This document shows, piece after piece, positions 28,537 to 38,317 of a stretch of 64,000 nt of DNA (positions are counted from its first letter, which is position 1; every line of letters begins with the position of its first letter). This DNA comes from Kribbella qitaiheensis (GTDB lineage Bacteria > Actinomycetota > Actinomycetes > Propionibacteriales > Kribbellaceae). A program made the translations under genes and the position numbers. Under the pieces are notes generated by a model. The model was not told the origin of the DNA. It was given only the letters and a program-made list of their open reading frames with translations, and made no database searches. The stretch covers positions 744,001 to 808,000 of the forward strand of contig NZ_CP043661.1 of assembly GCF_014217565.1 (NCBI RefSeq), in the 5' to 3' direction.

Positions 28537-29478
28537 GTGTCACGAGCTCCACGGGTCGTCGCGCTGGGTGGTGGGCACGGCCTGGCCGCCTCACTGTCCG
28601 CCCTGCGCCACGTCACGGACCAGCTGACCGCGGTCGTCACCGTGGCGGACAACGGTGGCTCCTCCGGGCGGCTCCGGCGCGAGCTCGGCGTGCTGCCGCC
28701 GGGTGATCTCCGGATGGCGCTGGCCGCCTTGTGCCGCGACGACGAGTGGGGCCGGACGTGGGCGAGCGTGCTCCAGCACCGGTTCCGCAGCGACGGCGAG
28801 CTGCACGACCACGCGGTCGGCAATCTGCTGATCGTCGCGTTGTGGGAGCTGCTCGGCGAGGCTGTCGACGGGCTCGACTGGGTGGGCAGACTCCTTGGCG
28901 CTCAAGGTCGCGTGCTGCCGATGTCGGCTGTGCCGCTGGACATCACCGCGCGGGTGATCGGCCTGGATCCGCTTTATCCCGAGGTGATCACCGAGATCCG
29001 CGGTCAGGCGGAGGTGGCGACGACCGAAGGCAAGGTGGTCGACGTCGCGCTCGACCCGGCCGATCCGCCGGCCTGCCCGGAAGCGCTGGTCGCGATCGCC
29101 GAGGCCGACTGGGTCGTGGTCGGGCCCGGGTCCTGGTTCACCTCGGTGATCCCGAACCTGCTGGTGCCGGCGCTGGCTCAAGGTTTGCAGGCGACGAACG
29201 CGCGCCGGGTGGTGACGCTGAACCTGGGCGAACAGAAGGGTGAGACCGATGGCTTCTCACCGGAGACGCATCTCGAGGTGCTCGCCGCACACGCCCCCGA
29301 ACTCCGCATCGACGTGGTCCTCGCCGACTCCGGTCACGTCCCCGACCCGGCCTCGTTACGCCGTACGGCGAACTCCCTGGGCGCGGAGCTGGTGATCGCC
29401 GACATCGCTGACGACCACCAGCACCTCCACCACGACCCCACCAAACTCGCCAAGACCTACCGCGAGATCTTCGAGTAG
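28537..29478 (+). CDS. yvcK: YvcK/GlmR-family gluconeogenesis and cell-envelope factor
   Basis: The 313-residue protein has the family's N-terminal glycine motif ALGGGHGLAASLSALR, the block VADNGGSSGRLRRELG and PPGDLRMALAAL. Family members bind UDP-GlcNAc or related sugars and couple carbon flow to peptidoglycan synthesis. GTG start at 28537 was chosen because homology begins there. The stop is separated by one base from the stop of the convergent sigma-fusion gene, with no terminator in between, so the two transcripts must overlap. Confidence 0.93.
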   Translation: MSRAPRVVALGGGHGLAASLSALRHVTDQLTAVVTVADNGGSSGRLRRELGVLPPGDLRMALAALCRDDEWGRTWASVLQHRFRSDGELHDHAVGNLLIVALWELLGEAVDGLDWVGRLLGAQGRVLPMSAVPLDITARVIGLDPLYPEVITEIRGQAEVATTEGKVVDVALDPADPPACPEALVAIAEADWVVVGPGSWFTSVIPNLLVPALAQGLQATNARRVVTLNLGEQKGETDGFSPETHLEVLAAHAPELRIDVVLADSGHVPDPASLRRTANSLGAELVIADIADDHQHLHHDPTKLAKTYREIFE

Positions 29479-29479
29479 G

Positions 29480-30583
29480 TCACGTCGGGAACACCGGCTG
29501 GTGCGGCTCGATGTGGTCGAGCTTGCAGTGCGCGTTCTGGGTGCAGACCGGTGGCTTGGGCGCCGGGTTGTCCGGGTTCGAATCGAACCTGGCGATCTCT
29601 TTGCCGTTGATGCCGTAGTAGATCGCCCAGATCGGCTTGTTCGGCAGGTAGTTGACGTGCTCGCGCGTGACCCACAGGAACCAGCCGTTCTTGGTGGTGG
29701 CCACGGATCGGGTGCCGTCCGGTAGCGCGAAGACGATCTTGTCCACATCTGCGGGCACCTGGCCCCACGCGCCGTTGGGCCACGTCGTCACGCGGTAAGG
29801 CTGCTCCGCGAACCACTTGGTCGCTTCGCGGTTGTACGTGTCGTGAGGTGCGCCCTTGCCGCTGTTGTAAGCGCAGAAGGTGTACCGCTGGCGGTCGGGG
29901 GAGAGCAGGATCGCCCTGAACCACTGGGCCTGTCCCTGGCTGACCTCGACGGACCAGTTGGTCACGGCATCCGTGCCACCACCGGCCTTGTTCCCGGTCC
30001 CGTCGCGGACAGAGGAGTCCTGGGCATTGCACAGCGCGCGGATCTGCGCGGTGGTGAAGTTGGTCGCGGCCGGTGGTTGCTCCACCCAGGTGATCTGCGT
30101 GGCGGCCTTGGCGGTGACCGTGCTGGTCGGGCCGGAGGCGGGCTGCATCCCTCCGCCGTTGTTCCTCGCCACGTCACCGCCGGTCCATACAGCGACGGCG
30201 GTCACGAAAGCGCCGGCGGTGACCGCACCGGCTGTCACCACCCCGGCCCGCCGAAGACGCTGCCCGCGCCGGCCACGCCGGTTGTCGATGGCGCTTTGCT
30301 GATCGGCGACCGGCTGCCCCGGCAACTCGTCGATCAGGTGCTCGCGACGCCAAGGTCGCTTGGCCTGGTCGAGCACCACCGACACGACCGCTTTGTGGGC
30401 GTAGGTGTTCAGCCCGCCGCTGTGGTCCAGCCGGGACCACGCCTTGTAGACCCGCACCAACGCGTCCTGGGCCGCATCCTCGGCCCGATGCCAGTCGCCG
30501 CACATCAGATAGGCGGTCCGCCGCAACCGGCGTACGGCCGCCGTGGTGAACTCGGTGAAATCTGGTTCGTCGCGTCTTCGCAT
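29480..30583 (-). CDS. SigE-type sigma region 2 fused to a membrane-anchored extracytoplasmic domain
   Basis: Residues 1-95 match region 2 of SigE-family ECF sigma factors (AYLMCGDWHRAEDAAQDALV, VYKAWSRLD, and the region-2/linker end VVLDQAKRPWRRE). Region 4 is missing. The chain instead continues from about residue 105 into RRGRRGQRLRRAGVV, a TM helix (residues about 110-131) and an external domain of about 235 residues with paired cysteines (LCNAQD, FCAYN, VCTQNAHC). A sigma gene and a downstream membrane gene that usually follows it appear joined by an in-frame deletion. Without region 4 it cannot recognise a -35 element alone. ATG 30583 has AGGAG upstream. It interrupts the usual yvcK-whiA contiguity. 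Confidence 0.75.
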   Translation of the reverse strand: MRRRDEPDFTEFTTAAVRRLRRTAYLMCGDWHRAEDAAQDALVRVYKAWSRLDHSGGLNTYAHKAVVSVVLDQAKRPWRREHLIDELPGQPVADQQSAIDNRRGRRGQRLRRAGVVTAGAVTAGAFVTAVAVWTGGDVARNNGGGMQPASGPTSTVTAKAATQITWVEQPPAATNFTTAQIRALCNAQDSSVRDGTGNKAGGGTDAVTNWSVEVSQGQAQWFRAILLSPDRQRYTFCAYNSGKGAPHDTYNREATKWFAEQPYRVTTWPNGAWGQVPADVDKIVFALPDGTRSVATTKNGWFLWVTREHVNYLPNKPIWAIYYGINGKEIARFDSNPDNPAPKPPVCTQNAHCKLDHIEPHQPVFPT

Positions 30584-30806
30584 CCATTGCTCCTCTCGGT
30601 TCTTCGAGGGAGGAACGACATCGGCGGCCGAAAAGGTTGCTGCCGGGCCGTAACCGGTACAGGGGTCGGAGAGTTGGACCCATGCGGCCACGAGAGCCTT
30701 TGACGGCTCTCGGCTGGGCGGGTTCTGTGGTTGTTTGTACTGACAGCCCTTTGTAGTTTGTCCGTCGAACATGAGGGTCTTTGACAGCAGTGGGAGGATT
30801 CACTAC

Positions 30807-31790
30807 ATGGCGATGACAGCACAGGTGAAGTCCGAGTTGACCAGTATCCAGGTCACAAAACCCTGCTGCCGCAAGGCCGAGGTCTCTTCCGTACTACGGT
30901 TCGCCGGCGGTCTGCACCTCGTCTCCGGCCGGATCGTGGTCGAGGCCGAGCTGGACAGCGGCGCGGCGGCCCGTCGGCTTCGCAAGGACATCGCAGAGAT
31001 CTTCGGGCACCCGTCGGACGTGGTGGTGATCTCCCCGTCCGGGATCCGCAAGCAGACGAAGTACGTAGTACGGGTTGTTCGTGACGGTGATGCGCTGGCG
31101 CGTCAGACCGGGCTCGTGGACAACCGCGGCCGTCCGGTGCGCGGACTTCCCCCAGCAGTCGTCTCAGGCGCCTCCTGCGACGCCGTGGCGGCTTGGCGCG
31201 GTGCCTTCCTCGCGCACGGCTCCCTGACCGAGCCCGGCCGTTCCTCGTCGCTCGAGGTGACCTGCCCTGGTCCGGAGGCGGCACTTGCCCTGGTCGGTGC
31301 GGCTCGTCGGCTGGGAATCGGTTCGAAGGCCCGCGAGGTCCGCAATGTGGACCGCGTTGTGATCCGCGACGGCGACGCGATCGGCGCGCTGCTGACCCGG
31401 CTCGGGGCGCACGAGTCTGTGCTCGCCTGGGAAGAGCGCCGGATGCGCCGCGAAGTACGGGCGACGGCGAACAGGCTGGCCAACTTCGACGACGCGAACC
31501 TGCGCCGGTCCGCACGGGCGGCCGTCGCTGCCGGTGCACGGGTCGAGCGCGCGCTGGAGATCCTTGGCGACGACGTGCCGGATCACCTGCAGGTGGCGGG
31601 AAAACTGCGGCTGGAGCACAAGCAGGCCAGCCTCGAGGAGCTCGGTCAGCTGCACGAGCCGGCACTGACCAAGGACGCGGTGGCGGGCCGGATCCGCCGG
31701 CTGCTGGCGATGGCCGACAAGCGCGCCGCCGACCTCAACATCCCCAACACCGAGGCCAACCTCACCCCGGACATGCTCGATCCGGCCTGA
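30807..31790 (+). CDS. whiA: DNA-binding protein WhiA
   Basis: The 327-residue WhiA has an N-terminal LAGLIDADG-like fold ([39 protein letters not shown]) and a C-terminal helix-turn-helix ending in [17 protein letters not shown]. In streptomycetes WhiA works with WhiB to switch on sporulation septation; in non-sporulating relatives it affects division. ATG 30807 has GGGAGGA at the correct distance. It is followed by gap after 124 nt, as is usual in this group. Confidence 0.95.
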   Translation: MAMTAQVKSELTSIQVTKPCCRKAEVSSVLRFAGGLHLVSGRIVVEAELDSGAAARRLRKDIAEIFGHPSDVVVISPSGIRKQTKYVVRVVRDGDALARQTGLVDNRGRPVRGLPPAVVSGASCDAVAAWRGAFLAHGSLTEPGRSSSLEVTCPGPEAALALVGAARRLGIGSKAREVRNVDRVVIRDGDAIGALLTRLGAHESVLAWEERRMRREVRATANRLANFDDANLRRSARAAVAAGARVERALEILGDDVPDHLQVAGKLRLEHKQASLEELGQLHEPALTKDAVAGRIRRLLAMADKRAADLNIPNTEANLTPDMLDPA

Positions 31791-31875
31791 GCATGGTCCG
31801 ATGCCGGTCCCGGTGGTCTGCTGTGGATAGCACCAGTGGGCCGGGTGGGCACTTGGGCTAGTGTTTCGGGTGTAG

Positions 31876-32919
<1,044 letters not shown>

Positions 32920-33027
32920 CGTTTCACCCCTGACGTCGCGTCCGGAAAATCTCGGCCTGGTGAGCGAGGTTCTCCGGACGCTGGCGATTTCAGCCGAAGG
33001 GCAACCTGAACTGTGGAGACCATCACT

Positions 33028-34231
33028 GTGAAGACGATCGATGGCCTCGGTGACGTCGCGGGCCTGCGGGTGCTGGTGCGCTCCGACCTGAACGTCCCGA
33101 TTGACGGCGACAAGATCGGCGACGACGGCCGGATCCGCGCCAGCGTCCCGACCCTGGTCAAGCTGGCCAAGGGCCGGCGCCAAGGTGATCGTGACCGCCC
33201 ACCTCGGCCGGCCCAAGGGCAAGCCGAATCCGGAGTTCACACTGGCCCCGGTGGCCAAGCGGCTCGGTGAGCTGCTGGAGTCCGACGGCATCAAGGTGCA
33301 CTTCGCCACCGACGTGACCGGCGACAGCGCGCAGGAAGCCGTCCAGGAGCTGGACGAGGGCGAGGTCCTGCTGCTCGAGAACGTCCGGTACGACGCCCGC
33401 GAGGAGAGCAAGGACGAGGCCGAGCGTGGCGCGCTGGCCGAGGAGCTGGCCGGCCTGGCCGACCTGTTCGTCAGCGACGGCTTCGGTGTCGTGCACCGCA
33501 AGCAGGCCAGCGTGTACGACGTGGCCCGCAAGCTCCCGCACGCGGCCGGCGGCCTGGTGCTCGCCGAGGTCGAGGTGCTGAAGAAGCTCACCGAGGAGCC
33601 GGCCCGCCCGTACGTCGTAGTACTGGGTGGCGCGAAGGTCTCGGACAAGCTCGCCGTGATCGACAACCTGATCGCCAAGGCGGACAAGCTGCTGATCGGT
33701 GGCGGCATGGTCTTCACCTTCCTGAAGGCCCAGGGCTACGAGGTCGGCAAGAGCCTGCTCGAGGAAGACCAGCTGGATGCGGTCAGGGGCTACCTGGAGA
33801 GTGCCAAGGCCAAGGGCGTCGAGATCGTGCTGCCGACCGACATCGTGGTCGCGCCCGAGTTCAAGGCGGACTCGCCTGCCACCGTCGTCGCCGCGGACTC
33901 GATCCCGGCCGACCAGCTCGGCCTGGACATCGGTCCGGACTCGGGCAAGGCCTTCGCCGCCGAGATCGCCGCGGCCAAGACGGTGTTCTGGAACGGCCCG
34001 ATGGGTGTCTTCGAGATGGAGGCGTTCGCCGGTGGAACCAAGGCCGTCGCGCAGGCGTTGACCGAGGTGGACGGGCTCAGTGTCGTGGGTGGTGGCGATT
34101 CGGCTGCCGCAGTACGGCAACTGGGCTTCGCTGACGATCAGTTCGGGCACATCTCCACCGGTGGTGGCGCGTCGCTCGAATACCTGGAGGGCAAAGAGCT
34201 CCCGGGTCTTGCTGTGCTGGAAGAGGACTGA
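33028..34231 (+). CDS. pgk: Phosphoglycerate kinase (one-base frameshift in this sequence)
   Basis: The reading frame [21 protein letters not shown] runs to KLAKG at about 33170 and resumes in the next frame as [18 protein letters not shown]. Deleting one G of GGGCC at 33171-33175 restores LAKAGAKV and yields 400 residues, normal for Pgk. Later motifs include VLLLENVRY, the hinge region [11 protein letters not shown] and the nucleotide-binding NGPMGVFE and [12 protein letters not shown] 33028 matches the family N-terminus; GTG 33013 is an alternative. As an essential glycolytic enzyme in an intact cluster, a true mutation is unlikely. Confidence 0.93.
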
Positions 34232-34238
34232 CACCAAA

Positions 34239-35045
34239 ATGGCTGATAACGCTGCCCGTACGCCCTTGATGGCGGGCAACTGGAAGATGAACGTCAACCA
34301 CGTCGAGGCCGTGCACCTGCTGCAGAAGCTGAGCTGGACGCTGCAGGACAAGAAGCACGACTTCGAGCGGGTCGAGGTCGCGGTGCTGCCACCGTTCACC
34401 GACATCCGCAGCGTGCAGACGCTCGTCGACGGCGACCGGATGAAGATCGTGTACGGCGCGCAGGACATCTCCGTGCACGACGACGGCGCGTACACCGGCG
34501 AGATCTCGGCGGCGATGCTGACGAAGCTGGGCTGCAGCTATGTGCTGGCCGGCCACTCCGAGCGCCGTCAGTACCACGGTGAGGACGACGCGGTAGTCAA
34601 CGCCAAGGCCACCAAGGCGCTGGCAGCCGGGATCACCCCGATCGTCTGCGTCGGCGAGGGCCTCGAGGTCCGCAAGGCAGACGGCCACGTCGAGCACTGC
34701 CTGGCGCAGATCGACGGCGCGCTGGCCGGCCTGAAGCCGGACGACATCCGCAAGGTCGTCATCGCCTACGAGCCGGTCTGGGCGATCGGCACCGGCGAGG
34801 TGGCGACTCCGGAGGACGCGCAGGAGGTCTGCGCGGCGATCCGGGGCAGGCTGGAGGAGATTTCACCGGCAGTGGCCGACTCGGTACGGATTCTTTACGG
34901 CGGATCGGTGAAGATGGCCAGCGCAGGTGGCATCATGGCCCAGCCGGATGTCGACGGCTGCCTGGTGGGCGGAGCAAGCCTTAAGGTGGACGAGTTCGCC
35001 GGTATCTGCCGTTACCTGGATCTTCAGTTAGGCTACTCCTCGTGA
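34239..35045 (+). CDS. tpiA: Triosephosphate isomerase
   Basis: The 268-residue TIM barrel has the N-terminal MAGNWKMN (catalytic Lys), the His-containing LAGHSERR, the catalytic Glu in [10 protein letters not shown] and the phosphate-binding ILYGGSVK. It interconverts dihydroxyacetone phosphate and glyceraldehyde-3-phosphate. It begins 7 nt after pgk, and its stop overlaps the secG start (GTGA), so it is co-translated with its neighbours. Confidence 0.97.
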   Translation: MADNAARTPLMAGNWKMNVNHVEAVHLLQKLSWTLQDKKHDFERVEVAVLPPFTDIRSVQTLVDGDRMKIVYGAQDISVHDDGAYTGEISAAMLTKLGCSYVLAGHSERRQYHGEDDAVVNAKATKALAAGITPIVCVGEGLEVRKADGHVEHCLAQIDGALAGLKPDDIRKVVIAYEPVWAIGTGEVATPEDAQEVCAAIRGRLEEISPAVADSVRILYGGSVKMASAGGIMAQPDVDGCLVGGASLKVDEFAGICRYLDLQLGYSS

Positions 35046-35275
35046 TTCTCGCTTTTCAGATCGTTGTCGTCATCTGCAGCCTGATCCTGACGCTGCTCGT
35101 GCTGCTGCACAAAGGTCGCGGTGGTGGCCTTTCCGACCTGTTCGGTGGAGGGGTCTCGTCCAGCCTGGGCGGGTCCTCGGTCGCCGAGCGGAACCTCGAC
35201 CGGATCACGATCGGCGTCGGCCTGATCTGGTTCGCGGCCATCGTCGCGCTCGGCCTGCTGTACAAGCTCGGCTGA
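35042..35275 (+). CDS. secG: Preprotein translocase subunit SecG
   Basis: The 77-residue protein has two TM helices ([20 protein letters not shown] and [20 protein letters not shown]) separated by the SecG loop [15 protein letters not shown]. It assists SecYE-mediated export. Start GTG overlaps the tpiA stop. Location after tpiA is the standard one in Gram-positives. Confidence 0.94.
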   Translation: MILAFQIVVVICSLILTLLVLLHKGRGGGLSDLFGGGVSSSLGGSSVAERNLDRITIGVGLIWFAAIVALGLLYKLG

Positions 35276-35291
35276 GAGGGGAGTAGCTCCC

Positions 35292-35651
35292 ATGCCTGGT
35301 GGAGGCAGTGCGATTCGAGGTAGCCGGGTCGGTGCCGGACCGATGGGTGAGGCCGAGCGCGGGGACACCGCGCCGCGGCAGCGCGTCGTGTTCTTCTGTG
35401 CCAACGGACACGAGACCGCGACCGTCTTCGCGGTCGAGGCAGCGGTCCCGGAGGCCTGGGACTGTCCGAGGTGCGGTCTGCCGACCAGCACCGACGTCAA
35501 CAACCCGCCGCCGCCCACCAAGATCGAGCCGTACAAGACGCACCTCGCCTACGTGAAGGAGCGTCGCAGCGAGTCCGAAGCAGCCGAGATCCTCGAAGAG
35601 GCCCTCGAAAAGCTCCGCGCCCGCCGAGCCCGCGGCGAAGTCATCTTCTGA
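35292..35651 (+). CDS. rbpA: RNA polymerase-binding protein RbpA
   Basis: RbpA stabilises principal sigma factors on actinobacterial RNA polymerase. The 119-residue product has the hallmark N-terminal tail (GGGSAIRGSRVGAGPMGEAE), zinc-binding cysteines in FFCANGHE and DCPRCG, and the C-terminal sigma-interacting helix HLAYVKERRSESEAAEILEE region. GGGGAG precedes the ATG. The gene closes the glycolytic cluster and is followed by a strong terminator. Confidence 0.96.
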   Translation: MPGGGSAIRGSRVGAGPMGEAERGDTAPRQRVVFFCANGHETATVFAVEAAVPEAWDCPRCGLPTSTDVNNPPPPTKIEPYKTHLAYVKERRSESEAAEILEEALEKLRARRARGEVIF

Positions 35652-35658
35652 GCACCGC

Positions 35659-35698
35659 CAAAGCCCGGGCAGTCCTGCGAGGGACCGCCCGGGCTTTG
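35659..35698 (+). terminator. Strong intrinsic terminator after rbpA
   Basis: CAAAGCCCGGGC pairs with GCCCGGGCTTTG, extended by an inner GTCC/GGAC pairing across a five-base loop. The downstream arm ends in CTTTG. It lies 8 nt beyond the rbpA stop and about 43 nt before the convergent gene's stop. Confidence 0.88.
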
Positions 35699-35741
35699 TC
35701 GTGCCTTCAGCCCGTACTGCGGGTCGCGGGCGGGCGCGCGC

Positions 35742-36557
35742 TTATGGGTAGCGGGCGAACAGCTCGTTCAGCTCGCGCTGGGGGATCTGGTCGGCTGAGA
35801 ATCCCAGCGTCCCTTGAGTCAGTAGCTCCTTCGCGCTGCGGCGGACGAAGCCGAGGGCGGCGCGGGCGATCGAGCCGCCCAGACTGATCCGGATGACGCC
35901 GGCACCCAGCACCTCGCCCGCCGTGAGGGTGGAGGTGCCGAGACCGAGGACGACATTGAGCGGGCCGTCGATCTCCTTCACCAGGGTGGCGATCGTCTCC
36001 AAGTCGTTCACGCCCGGCACGTAGAGGCAGTCCGCGCCGGCTTCGCGGTAGCGATTGGCCCGCTCGATGGAGTCCGCGAGTGAGGTCGGTGCGCTGAGAA
36101 GCTGGCCATCCGTCCGCGCGGTCAGCACGAAATCCGGGCCGGCCGCCTCCCGTGCGGCAATGATCCGCTCGACCGACAGCTCCTCGTCGTACAGGGTGTG
36201 GCCGTCGTAGTCCTCGATGTTGCCGCCCGCGAGTCCCGCAGCACGGGCGAGGATGATCGTCTCGGCGACCTGCTCCGGGCGCGCGCCGTACCCGTCTTCA
36301 AGGTCGCCGTTCACCGGGAGGACGGTCGCCGCGGTGATCTGCTGGACCCGCTCGAACATCTGCTCCCGGGAGACCGCGGGCGCGCCGTCCGGCAACGTGT
36401 GATCGCCCTTGCCGAGGGAGAAGGCGATCCCCGCGCTGGTGGTCGCGAGGGCCGTGAAGCCCGCCTCCGCGAGTATCACCGCGCTGCCCGCATCCCAGGC
36501 GTTCGGCATCACGAACCCGGCGGTGTGCAGCTCACGAAACGTCGTCATGTCCGCCAT
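35742..36557 (-). CDS. Isocitrate lyase/PEP mutase-family protein
   Basis: The 271-residue protein belongs to the isocitrate lyase/phosphoenolpyruvate mutase superfamily: VMPNAWDAGSAVILAEAGF at the N-terminus, the metal-binding VNGDLEDGYG, and IEDYDG, LTARTDG and ADCLYVPGV further on. Members cleave or form C-C or C-P bonds in small acids such as oxaloacetate or methylisocitrate. The catalytic-loop cysteine of true isocitrate lyases (KKCGH) is not present, so the substrate is unknown. Starts at MADMTTF; the ATG at the second Met is equally possible. Confidence 0.85.
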   Translation of the reverse strand: MADMTTFRELHTAGFVMPNAWDAGSAVILAEAGFTALATTSAGIAFSLGKGDHTLPDGAPAVSREQMFERVQQITAATVLPVNGDLEDGYGARPEQVAETIILARAAGLAGGNIEDYDGHTLYDEELSVERIIAAREAAGPDFVLTARTDGQLLSAPTSLADSIERANRYREAGADCLYVPGVNDLETIATLVKEIDGPLNVVLGLGTSTLTAGEVLGAGVIRISLGGSIARAALGFVRRSAKELLTQGTLGFSADQIPQRELNELFARYP

Positions 36558-36596
36558 CTTGTCAGCAGGACCGTTCGGCCGCCGCCGAACGATGGA

Positions 36597-37499
36597 TCAG
36601 AACGCCTTGACCATCCTGGCCACCGCAGCCTGTGCCTTGGGTCCGTTGATCAGGTCGCGGTCGCCCTCGGTGCCGGGGGTGTTCCAGTAGAGGTAGAAGG
36701 TCGGCAGAGTGAACGTCGAGCTCGCCTTCAGCCCCTTGAGCAGAGAGGTCTCCCGGTCGATGTCCTTGGCCCGCTGCTGGTCGCTCTTGGTCCCCTTGAA
36801 GCCGCGCTCGGTCAGACCCCACTTGGTGTCCGCGCCGGGAGTCTTGCGGATCAGTTCGTCGTACCACCGCTCGTGGGACTTGTGCTCGGGCAGGATCGCG
36901 GTCGACGGCTGCGTGCCGCCGCTGTAGGTGTCCACGCCGTAGAAGTCGGCGGCCACCCGCCACGGCGCCGGGTTCTTGGTCGAGGCACGGGAGCTGCCCC
37001 ATTGGTAGGCCATCGCGCAGTACCCGACCTTCACCTTCGGGTTGGCCGCCTTCATCACGTCCCGGACCCGCTTGAATGCCTTGGCGAAAGCCGGGCCGGA
37101 CATGTTGTCCTCCGGCTCGTGATACCAGATGAAATAAGTTTCAGGTTTGTCCGCGAGCCATTTCGCCAGGTCGCGGAACCGTGCGTCGTAAGTGCCGTTC
37201 CCGGTCTTGATCGGGTCGGTCTTGATGCTCACGAAGGGGATCAGGCCTGCCGCCCAGGACTTCTTGGCGACCGCGTCGTACTTCGTCCGGAGGTCGGTCC
37301 GCGGGCTCTGCACGCCGTCGACGAACTCCCTGGTGGCCTCCACGCCGGGATAGCGCTGCTTGAGCTCTCCCGGTGAGACACCATCGTGGACACCCATCAG
37401 AATCGGTGTCGCCGCCTGCACCGGACTCGCCCCGACGGTCACTCCGACCGCCGCGGCGAGCCCCAGCCCGGTCACGCTCGCGATGATTTTCTTCAGCAT
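36597..37499 (-). CDS. Secreted glycoside hydrolase-like TIM-barrel protein
   Basis: The 300-residue protein starts with a clear Sec signal (LKKIIASVTGLGLAAAVGVT...VQA, cleavage before ATPILMG). The body reads like a clan A beta-glycosidase barrel: a candidate acid/base Glu in FIWYHEPED and a candidate nucleophile Glu in WGLTERGFKG, with YGVDTYSGG between. The fold resembles GH26/GH39-type enzymes, but the family and substrate cannot be fixed by eye. It stands alone between the pgl operon end and the PEP-mutase-family gene; AT-richer DNA (37500-37580) precedes it. Confidence 0.7.
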   Translation of the reverse strand: MLKKIIASVTGLGLAAAVGVTVGASPVQAATPILMGVHDGVSPGELKQRYPGVEATREFVDGVQSPRTDLRTKYDAVAKKSWAAGLIPFVSIKTDPIKTGNGTYDARFRDLAKWLADKPETYFIWYHEPEDNMSGPAFAKAFKRVRDVMKAANPKVKVGYCAMAYQWGSSRASTKNPAPWRVAADFYGVDTYSGGTQPSTAILPEHKSHERWYDELIRKTPGADTKWGLTERGFKGTKSDQQRAKDIDRETSLLKGLKASSTFTLPTFYLYWNTPGTEGDRDLINGPKAQAAVARMVKAF

Positions 37500-37581
37500 T
37501 CACCGCATGTTAGCGGGCAATATCTTTCAATGCACGATGCAAGTTAGTAATGAATATTCTTGCAAGAAACAAATTCTTCGT

Positions 37582-38317
37582 TCAACTTTTTCCGGCGGCC
37601 GGCAGACCCTTCGCGGCGGCGTCGTCGATCAGCCAAAGCGTCCGGTCGAGACCCTTGGGCGTTGAAGCCGGGAGGTCGGCGGCAGCCGAGACGGCCTGAG
37701 CCACCGCGTCCGCCTTGTCCTCGCCGGAGACCACGAACCACACCTCGCGCGACCGGCCGAGTGTCGGGAACGTCAGCGATACCCGGGTCGGCGGCGGCTT
37801 GGGGGAGTCGTGGACCGCGACTGCCCACCGATCCTGCTCCGCGAGCTCGGGATACCCCGGGAACAGGGACGCGACGTGCCCGTCCGGCCCCACACCCAGC
37901 ATCAGCACGTCGAACGTCCGGACTCCGCTGGCCGCAATCTCGGCTGCGTAGGCGTCAGCCGCCGCCTCAGCCCCTTGCCCGCTGTCAGCAGCCATCGGGT
38001 GAACCCGGGCCGGATCGACGTCGACGTGGGACAGGAGTGCGTCCCACGCCTGGGTCTCGTTGCGCTCCGGGTCGCCCTGCGGCAGGAAGCGCTCGTCGCC
38101 CCACCAGAACTCGACCCGGCGCCAGTCGATCGCGTTCCGGGCCGGGGACTCGGCCACGGGCCCGGTAGACCACGGCCGCGACGCGACCGCCGGTGAGGAC
38201 CACCTGCGCGATCCCACCGCCGGCCTGTACGTCGATCAGCCGGGTGATCAGCCTGGCCGCGACGGCGTGGGCCAGGCCCTCGGCGTCGCGGTTGCGGAGG
38301 ACCTCAGGCGAAATCAT
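37582..38317 (-). CDS. pgl: 6-phosphogluconolactonase (one-base frameshift in this sequence)
   Basis: The N-terminal part (MISPEVLRNRDAEGLAHAVAARL to VVLTGGRVAAVVYRA) and the rest (VAESPARNAIDWRRVEFWWGDERFL, then LGVGPDGHVASLFPG) are in different frames. Removing one base in GGGCCC at 38158-38163 joins them into 244 residues, the usual DevB/Pgl length. The enzyme hydrolyses 6-phosphogluconolactone in the oxidative pentose phosphate pathway, directly after zwf and opcA. Its ATG overlaps the opcA stop (ATGA). Confidence 0.92.
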
